Below are positions 39,135 to 48,314 of a stretch of 64,000 nucleotides of DNA, piece after piece. Every line of letters starts with the position of its first letter. Positions within the stretch are counted from its first letter, which is position 1. The DNA is from JACCWP01 sp963801045 (GTDB lineage: Bacteria; Actinomycetota; Actinomycetes; Propionibacteriales; Nocardioidaceae), in the NCBI GenBank assembly GCA_963801045.1, contig CAWDDC010000003.1, forward strand, positions 496,001 to 560,000, given 5' to 3'. The translations under genes and the position numbers were made by a program. The notes beneath the pieces are model-generated. The model saw only the letters and a list, made by a program, of their open reading frames with translations, was not told the DNA's origin and searched no databases.

Positions 39135-39638
39135 ATGACCAATTGCCGCGCTGCCGTCGGTTCGGCGCTGTTCTTCGTGGTCGCGCCCGGCGTGGTGACC
39201 GGGCTGATGCCGTTCTGGCTCACCGGCTGGACGGCGGGCGCCGGTTGGTGGCCGCCGCTGCAGGCCGTCGGGGCGGTGCTGGTCGCCGCGGGGCTGGCGG
39301 TGCTGCTGCACGCGTTCGCCCGCTTCGTGGTCGAGGGTCGCGGCACGCCGGCACCGGTCGCACCGACCGCCGAGCTGGTCGTCGGCGGGCTGTACCGCTA
39401 CGTGCGCAACCCGATGTACCTCGCGGTCCTGTCGCTGCTGGTCGGCCAGGCGCTGCTGCTGTCGCGCCCGGTGCTGCTCGCCTACGCCGTCGTCGTCGGG
39501 GTCTCCGTCGTCAGCTTCGTCCGCGGGTACGAGGAACCCACGCTGCACGAGCAGTTCGGCCGCTCCTACGACACCTACCGGGACACCGTGCCCGGGTGGT
39601 GGCCCCGGCTCAGCCCTCGGCGGCCTCCTCCGGCGTGA
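39135..39638 (+). CDS. Isoprenylcysteine carboxyl methyltransferase-like membrane protein
   Basis: Intact, 167 residues with four or so transmembrane helices and the ICMT/PEMT C-terminal motif: LYRYVRNPMYLAVLSLLVGQ then EEPTLHEQFGRSYDTYRDTV and PGWWPR. In bacteria such proteins methylate unknown lipids or isoprenoids using SAM. Start ATG at 39135. It converges on the VOC gene with a 29-base overlap. Confidence 0.85.
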   Translation: MTNCRAAVGSALFFVVAPGVVTGLMPFWLTGWTAGAGWWPPLQAVGAVLVAAGLAVLLHAFARFVVEGRGTPAPVAPTAELVVGGLYRYVRNPMYLAVLSLLVGQALLLSRPVLLAYAVVVGVSVVSFVRGYEEPTLHEQFGRSYDTYRDTVPGWWPRLSPRRPPPA

Positions 39639-40018
39639 GCGCCCGCAGCACGCAGAACTCGTTGCCGTCCGGGTCGGCCAGCACCACCCAGGTCTGCTCG
39701 CCCTGCCCGATGTCGATCGCGTACCGCCCCGAGCGCCTCGATCCGCGCCACCTCGGCGGCCTGGTCGACGGGCGCAGATCGAGGTGCAGCCGGTTCTTGA
39801 CCGTCTTCTGCTCGGGACCAGCAGGAAGACCAGGTCGGGTGACACCCCGTCGGCGGGACTGCCCTCCGGCGGCTCCAGCACCACCTCGCCGTCGGCCTCG
39901 TACGTGCGGCGCCAGCCCAGCGCCTGCTCCCAGAACGTCGCGAGGCGGTGCGGATCGGTCGAGTCGATGCACACGCACTGCCAGCTGATCGCGGGGGCGG
40001 GCCGGGGTTCGTCGTCAT
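39610..40018 (-). CDS. VOC / glyoxalase-like domain protein (several frameshifts)
   Basis: About 135 residues. Two beta-alpha-beta-beta-beta units are recognisable although spread over frames: ISWQCVCIDSTDPHRLATFW, EQALGWRRTYEADGEVVLEP, VKNRLHLDLRP, and GEQTWVVLADPDGNEFCVLR. The His and Glu metal ligands (CVCIDST, HLDLRP, EFCVL) are in place. Junctions near 39990, 39820, 39775 and 39730. Likely a glyoxalase/bleomycin-resistance fold protein of unknown substrate. Likely start ATG at 40018. Confidence 0.72.
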
Positions 40019-40080
40019 GCGCCGAGACTCTGCTGGACCCGCCGTCCTGCCCTGCCACCCAAATATCCGCCACCCCCCGG

Positions 40081-40132
40081 CGAACGATCCGACCGCACGA
40101 GGGCCGGGGCCGTCAGGAGGTCGGATCGTTCG
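40081..40132. terminator. Long inverted repeat at the mazG 3' end
   Basis: CGAACGATCCGACC (40081-40094) pairs perfectly with GGTCGGATCGTTCG (40119-40132); outside the stem a C-run (CCACCCCCCGG, 40070-40080) faces a G-run (GGGGTGGGGG). The right arm lies within the last codons of mazG. Same architecture as the element at 27506-27568. Confidence 0.65.
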
Positions 40133-40790
40133 GGGGTGGGGGTGGCATGGCGGCCTCGGCGGCGCGGACCCGCTCGGAGAGCGCGGCCAGGGTGGCGCGC
40201 AGCTCGGCCTCGGGGTCGACGCCGTCGGCCCGGGCCTCGACCACCAGCGCCATCAGCCGGGCGCCGAGCGAGCCGTCGCCGTCGGCGACCGGCGCCACGT
40301 CCAGCCCGGAGCCGGCGACCCGGCCGAGCAGCTTGTCCGCCCGGGCCAGCGCCGGCAGCGCCGTCGGGACCCCGTCGAGCACCGACGTCCGGCCCTTCTC
40401 GACCGCCTTGAGCCGCTCCCAGCTGTCCTGGACCGCGGCGGCGTCGGGCGCGTCGGCGTCGGCGAACACGTGCGGGTGCCGGCGCACCAGCTTGGCCGCG
40501 ATCCCGGCCGCCACGTCGTCGATGTCGAACGGGTCGGTCAGGTCCTCGGCGGCGATCCGGGCGTGGAAGACCACCTGCAGCAGCAGGTCGCCCAGCTCCT
40601 CGCGCAGGTGCTCGCGGCTGCCCGAGTCGAGGGCCTCGAGCACCTCGTAGGTCTCCTCCAGCAGGTAGCGGGCCAGACTCGCGTGGGTCTGCTCGGCGTC
40701 CCACGGGCAGCCGCCGGGCGAGCGCAGCCGGTCCATGACCTCGACCAGGTCGCGCAGGGCGTCCGCTGGCCGGTCGGGGTCGGTGGTCAC
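40113..40790 (-). CDS. mazG: Nucleoside triphosphate pyrophosphohydrolase MazG
   Basis: Intact, 225 residues. All-alpha NTP pyrophosphohydrolase: LRSPGGCPWDAEQTHASLAR, metal-binding YLLEETYEVLEALD and REELGDLLLQVVFHARIA, then HPHVFAD and VQDSWERLKAVEKG. It removes non-canonical NTPs. The GTG start at 40790 overlaps the stop of the lipoprotein gene (GTGA). The C-terminal MPPPPPNDPTS is encoded by a large inverted repeat. Confidence 0.93.
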   Translation of the reverse strand: MTTDPDRPADALRDLVEVMDRLRSPGGCPWDAEQTHASLARYLLEETYEVLEALDSGSREHLREELGDLLLQVVFHARIAAEDLTDPFDIDDVAAGIAAKLVRRHPHVFADADAPDAAAVQDSWERLKAVEKGRTSVLDGVPTALPALARADKLLGRVAGSGLDVAPVADGDGSLGARLMALVVEARADGVDPEAELRATLAALSERVRAAEAAMPPPPPNDPTS

Positions 40791-41479
40791 TGGCAGATCT
40801 GCGAGTCCGGCAGGTCCGAGACGTCCTCCGGCGTGCCCGGCGGCGGGACGGTCGTCGCGGTGGGCTCCAACGGCACCGACAGGGAACCGCTGCCACCGAC
40901 CACCTGCCCGCCGGTGAAGTCGCCGAACCTCGGGTCGAGCTCGACGTCCTGCTCGTCGGCGTACTCGGCGACGTAGGCCTGGCCGGCCGAGGCCGCCGCC
41001 TCACCGTCGGAGGCCTTGTCGCCGCCCTGGTCCTGGCCGATGGCGTAGTAGAGCGCCTGCAGCCGGCCGAACGCGGCGAGGTAGTCGCGGAACGCGGTCT
41101 CGTCGTCGCCCTCGAGCCGGGCGAAGATCGCGTCCAGGTCCTCGTTGTCGGGCGGCTGGGACAGGCTCGGCGGCACGTCGAGGTCGAGCTCGTCGGCGGC
41201 CATGGTCGCCAGCTGCTCGTTGATGAGGACGCCGAGCACGTTGTCGCGGTAGTACGACGTCGGCAGCGGCTGCCACTCCGAGTCGTTGTAGTCGGAGTAG
41301 GACATCTCGGCGTTGCAGACCGAGCGGGCGATCTCGTCGACCTGGCTCAGCGCGATGGACTCGCCGTCGACGGTGGCGGCGGCACCCGGTGACACGTCAC
41401 CGCAGCCGGTGACGGCCACGCCCGCCACCAGGACGAGCCCGGCACCCGCCAGCAGGTGTCGCCGTAGTCGGCTTCGCAT
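40787..41479 (-). CDS. SurA-N-like lipoprotein
   Basis: 230 residues. Lipoprotein signal peptide with lipobox (GLVLVAGVAVTGC, lipidated Cys at 26), followed by a SurA/trigger-factor-like N-terminal domain (ATVDGESIALSQVDEIARSV) with conserved Cys and a long helical region, but no parvulin domain. This is the small secreted protein usually found between mfd and mazG in actinobacteria. It probably is a membrane-tethered chaperone-like protein outside the cell. The ATG at 41479 is chosen because the lipobox then sits at normal distance; the uncorrected frame runs in from mfd. Confidence 0.82.
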   Translation of the reverse strand: MRSRLRRHLLAGAGLVLVAGVAVTGCGDVSPGAAATVDGESIALSQVDEIARSVCNAEMSYSDYNDSEWQPLPTSYYRDNVLGVLINEQLATMAADELDLDVPPSLSQPPDNEDLDAIFARLEGDDETAFRDYLAAFGRLQALYYAIGQDQGGDKASDGEAAASAGQAYVAEYADEQDVELDPRFGDFTGGQVVGGSGSLSVPLEPTATTVPPPGTPEDVSDLPDSQICQ

Positions 41480-41493
41480 CGGCAGCTGTCCTC

Positions 41494-44400
41494 TCATGAC
41501 GCAGCGGCATCCTGGACGTCGGTCCAACACATCGTCGACGACCCGCCGGCACCAGTCCAGCAGCTCCTCGTCGCGCAACGGCGCGCCGCCCACCGGTGCC
41601 GTCTTGGGCCGCGGCACCAGGATCGTACGCACGGCGGGCTTCACGACGGTCTTCGGGTAGAGCCGCTGCAGCCGCAGCTGGGCCGACTCGGGCAGGTCGA
41701 CCGGCCCGAACCGGATCAGCTGGCCCTGCGCCGTGACGTCGGTCAGCCCGGCGGCCTTGATCCGGGCCCGCAGCCGCGCGACCTCCAGCAGGGTGCCCAC
41801 CGGGGCGGGCGGCTCGCCGTAGCGGTCGACCAGCTCGGCCCGGATCTCGGCCACCTCGTCCTCGGTACGCACCGCGGCCAGCCGCTTGTAGGCCTCCAGG
41901 CGGAGCCGCTCGCTCGGGACGTAGTCGTGCGGCAGGTGCGCGTCGACCGGCAGCTCGATGCTGGCCTCCGGCTCCTCACCCGGGACCGTCGCCCCGGAAC
42001 TCCTGCACGGCCTCGCCGACCAGCCGGACGTACAGGTCGAACCCGACGTCGGCGATGTGGCCGGACTGCTCGCCGCCGAGCAGGTTGCCGGCACCCCGGA
42101 TCTCGAGGTCCTTCATCGCGACCGCCATGCCACCGCCGAGCTCGGAGTGCTGCGCGATGGTCGCCAGCCGGTCGTGCGCGGTCTCGGTGAGCGGCTTGTC
42201 CGGCGGGTAGAGGAAGTAGGCGTAGGCCCGCTCGCGGCCGCGGCCCACCCGGCCGCGCAGCTGGTGCAGCTGGGACAGGCCGAGGGCGTCGGCGCGCTCG
42301 ATGATCATCGTGTTGGCGTTGGACACGTCGAGGCCGGACTCGACGATCGTCGTGCAGACCAGCACGTCGAACCGCTTCTCCCAGAAGTCGACCATCACCT
42401 GCTCGAGCTGGTGCTCGCCCATCTGCCCGTGCGCGGTGGCGATCCGGGCCTCCGGCACCAGCTTGCGCAGCCGCTCGGCCGCCCGCTCCATCGACTGCAC
42501 CCGGTTGTGGATGTAGAAGACCTGGCCGTCGCGCAGCAGCTCGCGCCGGATGGCCGCGGTCACCTGACCGTCGTCGTAGCCGCCGACGAAGCTGAGCACC
42601 GGGTGCCGCTCCTCCGGCGGGGTGGCGATGGTGGACATCTCCCGGATGCCGGTGATCGCCATCTCCAGCGTGCGCGGGATGGGGGTCGCCGACATCGCCA
42701 GCACGTCGACCGCTGCCCGCAGGTGCTTGAGCTGCTCCTTGTGCTCGACGCCGAAGCGCTGCTCCTCGTCGACCACCACCAGCCCGAGGTCCTTGAACCG
42801 CGTCTCCGGCGCCAGCAGCCGGTGGGTGCCGATCACGACGTCGATGCTGCCGTTGGCGAGCCCCTCGAGCACCGCCTTGGCCTCGGAGTCGGTCTGGAAG
42901 CGGGACAGCGCCTTGAGCACCACCGGGAACTGCGCGTAGCGCTCGGCGAACGTGTCGGAGTGCTGCTGCACCAGCAGCGTCGTGGGCACCAGCACGGCCG
43001 CCTGCTTGCCGTCCTGCACCGCCTTGAACGCCGCGCGCACCGCGATCTCGGTCTTGCCGTAGCCGACGTCGCCGCACACCAGCCGGTCCATCGGGACGGT
43101 GCGCTGCATGTCCCGCTTGACGTCCTCGACCGTCGACAGCTGGTCAGGGGTCTCGACGTAGGGGAACGCCTCCTCCAGCTCGCGCTGCCAGGGCGTGTCC
43201 GGGCCGAACGCGTAGCCCTTGGTGGCCTGGCGGGCGGCGTAGAGCTTGATCAGCTCGGCCGCGATCTGCCGGACCGCGCGGCGGGCGCGGCCCTTGCGCT
43301 TGGCCCAGTCGCCGCCGCCCAGCTTGTCCAGCGACGGGTGCTCGCCGCCGATGTAGCGGGTGACCTGGTCGAGCTGGTCGGTCGGCACGAACAGCCGGTC
43401 GCCGGGGTGGCCGCGCTTGGACGGGGCGTACTCGAGCACGAGGTACTCGCGGGTGGCGTTCTGCACGGTGCGCTGGGCCATCTCGACGTAGCGCCCGACG
43501 CCGTGCTGGTCGTGCACGACGAAGTCGCCGGTGACCAGCTCGAGCGGGTCGACCTGCCGCTTGCGACGGGTCGGCATCCGGCGCTCGTCGCGGCTCGCGG
43601 CCCGCTGCCCGACCAGGTCGTCGTGGGTCAGCACCACCAGCGCCAGCGGGTCGGAGACCAGCCCGTGCGCGAGGCAGCCCTGGGCGAGGTGCACGAGACT
43701 GCGCTCCGGGTCGGCCGGCAGCGCGTCGTGCAGCCGGGCCGCGACGTCGTGCTCGGCCAGCAGCTCCGCGGTGCGCGCGGCCTGTCCCGGTCCGGGCGTG
43801 ACGACGACGACCCGTCGGCCCTCGCCGAGCCAGGTCTGCACGTCGGCCACCGCGCTCTCGGTGTCGCCGCGGTAGAGCGGTGCGGGGACCATGTCGACCG
43901 CGCGGGTCACCACCGCCCCGCGGTCGACGTCGAGGTCGACGGAGACGACCTCACCGGTGTCGGTACGCAGCGGCGCCGCCGGCTCGGTCGCCACCAGCCC
44001 GAACGGCGAGGTGCTCCACCACGGCAACCCGTGCGCCACGGCGTCGGAGCGGACGTCGGCCAGCGTGCGGTAGGCGCTGGCGCCGAGGTCGACCGGCGCC
44101 TCTCCCCCGGTGGCGGCGGAGGCCCACGAGGCATGCAGGAACTCCTCGCTGGTGGCGACCAGGTCGTGCGCACGCGCCCGCACCCGCTCGGGGTCGCACA
44201 CCACCACGTGGGACGCGCCGGGCAGCAGGTCGGTGAACATCTCCATCTCGTCGACCAGCAGCGGCGCCAGCGACTCCATGCCCTCGACCGCGTGGCCGTC
44301 GGCGAGCCGGACCAGCATGTCGGCCAAGGACGGGTGCTCCACGGCGAGCGCCGCGGCCCGGCCCCGCACCTCCTCGGTCAGCAGCAGCTCGCGGCACGGC

Positions 44401-45125
44401 GGCGCCCACAGCTCGTCGACCGGCTCGAGCGAGCGCTGGTCGGCGACGGCGAAGGACCGGATCTCCTCGACGGTGTCGCCCCAGAACTCGACCCGCAGCG
44501 GGTGCTCCTCGGTGGGCGGGAAGACGTCGACGATGCCGCCGCGCACGGCGAACTCGCCACGCCGCTCCACCAGGTCGACCCGGTGGTACGCGGCACTGCC
44601 CAGCCGCCGCACGACGTCGTCGAGGTCGTGCTCGGCACCGACGGTGAGGCGTACCGGCTCGAGGTCGGCCAGCCCGCTGACCTGCGGCTGCAGCACCGAG
44701 CGGACCGGCGCCGCGACGACCCGCAGCGGACCGGTCGGCGTGCCGACCTCGCCGGGGTGCACCATCCGCCGCAGCACCGCGAGCCGGCGCCCGACGGTGT
44801 CCGAACGCGGGGACAACCGCTCGTGCGGCAGCGTCTCCCACGCGGGATAGAGCGCGACCTCGCCCGGGTCGAGGACGTCGCCGAGCGCCTCGACGAGCTC
44901 CTCGGCCTCGCGCTGGGTGGCCGTCACGGCGAGCACCGTGCGCGCGCCGGCCGCGCCACCGGCGCCGTCGTCGGACGCCAGCCCGGCGACCAGGAACGTC
45001 CGCAGCGCCGGCGGCCCGGTCAGGTCGAGGGTCGCCAGCGTGGCCGGGGCGGTGCGCGCCGACTCGAGTGCCTCGGACAGCACCGGGTCGGAGGTGACGA
45101 GCGTGGCGAGTCCGGACAGGGACAT
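41494..45125 (-). CDS. mfd: Transcription-repair coupling factor Mfd (two frameshifts)
   Basis: About 1210 residues. SF2 translocase that displaces stalled RNA polymerase and recruits UvrABC. N-terminal UvrB-homology region (TLPHERLSPRSDTVGRRLAV), RNAP-interacting domain (DFVVHDQHGVGRYVEMAQR), helicase motifs I (VCGDVGYGKTEIAVRAAFKA), II (LVVVDEEQRFGVEHKEQ), QLRGRVGRG, and the TRCF C-terminal domain (EASIELPVDAHLPHDYVPSE). An extra G near 41995 (TTCCGGGGCG) and another indel near 41525 break it; after the latter the protein ends DVQDAAAS at 41494, 14 bases before the lipoprotein start. The ATG at 45125 is chosen; others at 45149 and 45158 are possible. Confidence 0.92.
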
Positions 45126-45203
45126 CGAGGCGGAGCTCCCGGGGGACATGGGTGGCACGACGGCCGGAGGGACCGCTCCAGCGTACGCGCGGGCGTCCGA
45201 CGG

Positions 45204-48172
45204 TCAGCTGTCCGGACGCAGCGCGATCGCCAGCATGGCTCCCCGGGACGACACCGCGTCGGTGGTGGCGGTGCGCTGCGGGTAGTTGACCTGCGCGTAC
45301 GGACCCGCCGAGTCGGCGACCACGACGCTGAGCCGCTGGGCACCGGCCCCGACCTCCGTCGCCCGCTGGGTCACCTGCGGCGGCAGCGTCCACCCGGTCG
45401 TCGCGGTGGACTTGTCGGACCACACCAGCAGCATCGAGGCGAACTGCACGCCCGACAGCGCCGGCGTCAGGTGGTCGGCCGTCGCGCTGTCCGCGGAGGC
45501 GGCCGCAGCGACCACGGGGTCATCCGGGTCGACCCCGTCGTAGGCCACGGCCGTGGCGACCCAGTTGGTGGCCACGTCGCGGGTGAACTCCTGGGACGTG
45601 CCCGGCTCCCCCGGTGCGACGGTGTGTCGCCACGCCACGGTGTGCAGCGTCGGCGCGTCGGCGACAGCGACGCGCGTCCAGCCCACGGGGGTGGCAGGCA
45701 GCTCGGTCCCGCCCACCGTGGCGGTGACGACAACCACCTCACCGACCGTGGCCTCGTCGGGGATCTCCGCCGTGACCGTCTTGGTGGCAGCCCTGGCCCG
45801 ATGTGGCGCCGACCGCGTTGATCCCGTTGCTGGCATTGATCACCGGGTCCCGGCTGCTGCTGGCCGACTGGTCGTTGTCGTCGGTGACGGTGAGGGTGAC
45901 GTGGTACGTGCCGTTGGCGGCGTAGGTGTGCGTCGGAGCGACCTCGTTCGAGGTCGAGCCGTCGCCGAAGTCCCAGTGGTAGCCCGTGATCACGCCATCC
46001 GGATCGCTGCTGGTACTGCCGTCGTAGCCGCAGGACAGGCCGCTGCAGTCGAGGACGGGGCGGGCGATCGGCGGCTGGTTGGGGTCGGGCGCGCCGGCGT
46101 TGAGGGTGAGCCCGCGGGCAGCCCAGTTGACGCCTCCGGTCCCTGGCACCGCGACTGCCGGCGCCTGCGGCACCCCGTCGACGAGCGCCACCCGTCGCAG
46201 GGCACCGGCGGCGTTGGCGTAGTACAGCCGGTTGGGACCGACCCGGAAGACCCCGCGCGTCGACGTCCAGTTGAGCGTGCCGGGGACCACGTGCTCGACC
46301 GCGCCGATGATGCCGCTCTCGGGCGAGAACTCGCGCCAGGCAAGCTGCTTGACGCCTGTCCGGGTGTAGTAGAGGCGGCCGTCGATGTAGTACATGCCGC
46401 TGACGGTGGGGATCTGCGCGTAGAAGTCGGGGTTCTCGCCGTCGAACTTCTCGCCGGACCCGGTGGGGACGTCCTTCCACAGCGGGTCGTGGTACGGGTT
46501 CACGCGGTTGTCGGGTCCCAGCGTGCCGTTGGCGAAGATGATCCGCCGGTGCAGGGTGCCGTTGCGCCACCCGTACCAGAGCGTCTTGCCCAGCTTGAAC
46601 GCGCCGCGGGACGAGCCCCACGCGACGTCGCCGAGCTCGACCAGGGACGAGGCACCGGTCCCGCCGACGGCAAGAGCAGTGCTGCGCACGCTGTTCGGCG
46701 GGTCACCGGCCGACCCCAGGGCGAGCACGTCGGAGGGCAGACCGGGCACCGTCTCGGACGGGAACGGGGTGCCACCCTTGTAGGGGAAGAAGGCGACCCT
46801 CGGCCGCTGGTAGGTGTGACCGGGCGGCCCGATCGAGGCGGTGTCGCTGCCGATGTAGAGCCCTTGCGCCGTGACCAGCAGCGCGCTGGTCCCGAACCCG
46901 CGGGGGTTGCGTCCAGGGTTCCACGAGTACGGGACTCCGTTGCGGGGGTCCAGCGCGCCGAGTGCTGGCCGCGGCACGGCGCCCGGTCCCGCTCCGGTGC
47001 CGGCCAGCGGGTTGTTGAGGAAGCGCTGGTGCCCACCCACGAAGATCGCCGTGCTGCTCACGTCGACCGACAGCAGCGTGTCACCGCCGGTCGACGCCTT
47101 CCAGGTCGGGTGCAGGTCCGAGCCACGGGCTGCGCTCTCCCAGCGGGTGGCCGAGTCGCACAGGGTCTTGCGGAACGGCCCGCCGGTGGTCACCACGACG
47201 AAGTAGTCGCCGGCGGGCGAGAACGCCACTCCCCGCATGTAGCTCGCGAAGGACCTGAACGCGCAGAGCGGTTCGAAGTCGTGGGTGGCCCAGTCCGGCA
47301 TGACGACAGCCGCGTCGTCGTCCAGCCGCAGCATGACGATCTGGTCGCGGGCCAGGTCGTCGGCCGTCGTGAAGTTGCCGATCGCCACCAGGCTGATCGC
47401 CGGACGGCGACACGTCGAGCGACCAGACACCCCCGCGCGCCGGTGGCGACTCGGGCGTGGTGTTGTGCAGTCCGGTGAGCTGCACGTCGAGGCGGTCGTC
47501 GATCGTGCCGTCGGCGTTGAGGGCGACCAGGCCCGCGTGCTCGCTCGCGCCCACGTGGGTGAACAGCCCGCCCACGTAGAGCGTCCCGCCGCTCGGGACG
47601 AGTGCGTTGACCGGACCGTCGTAGTGCTCCGCGATCGTGAATCCCGGCACCGGAGCGCCGGTGCTCAGGTCGAGCTTCAGCACCCGGCTGACCGGTTGGC
47701 CGGCCAGCTTCGTGAACTCTCCGCCGACGTAGACCGACGTCCCGTCGCCCGTGGGAGCCAGCGCCCGGACCGGTCCGTCCAGCTGCGGCTGGAAGCTCTG
47801 GACGAGCGCGCCGGTGCTGGCCTGGAAGGCCGCGAGGTACGGCCTGGCGACTGCCTCAGGCTCCGTGCCGCCGGGCTCGGCGACCTTCGTGAACGTGCCA
47901 CCGATGACGATGAGACCGCCGACCCGCGCGATGGCGTCGACCCGGCCGGGGAAGACCGACGGCGTCGCCGTCGACGGCGCGCCGGACGGCAGGACCTCGT
48001 CGGAAGCCGCCAGCGCGAGGTCCGGCGCCCCGCCTGCGGCCGCGGGCCGGCTCTGCGGGCCGGCGGTCGACGGCGCTGCCGCCAGGACCGACGTGAGGAC
48101 GAGTCCGCTCGCGATCAGGCAGCCGACGACACCCCGGATCCGCACAGACGTTCCCCGTTGACCTTCACTCAT
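45204..48172 (-). CDS. Secreted beta-propeller/PKD protein, paralog 1 (two frameshifts)
   Basis: About 988 residues. Signal peptide (GCLIASGLVLTSVLAAAPST). Residues about 60-560 are beta-propeller-like with GGxFT repeats resembling delta-60 repeats (IVIGGTFTKV, VYVGGEFTKLAG, LYVGGLFTHVG), the family marks SYMRGVAFSPAGDYFVVVTT and VGGHQRFLNNPLAG, and a second propeller half (SGMYYIDGRLYYTRTG). A PKD domain (WDFGDG near 734; TYHVTLTVTDDNDQS) leads to a C-terminal beta-domain of about 190 residues (TVGEVVVVTATVGGTELPAT). No LPXTG or second membrane helix, so probably released or wall-associated. Junctions near 47405 and 45800. Function unknown; paralogous to the next three large genes. Confidence 0.8.
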
Positions 48173-48314
48173 CGACTTGCCCTCGTTCGGTCGGCTTTCG
48201 GGATGCACCGCGCAGCGACCGGCACGACGCGCCCACCACCCAAGGCGGGGTCCGGGCGCAGAGGCGACTGTACCCACGCTCCCGTTGGGCCGCCCGTTGA
48301 TCCCCAGATGGAGG

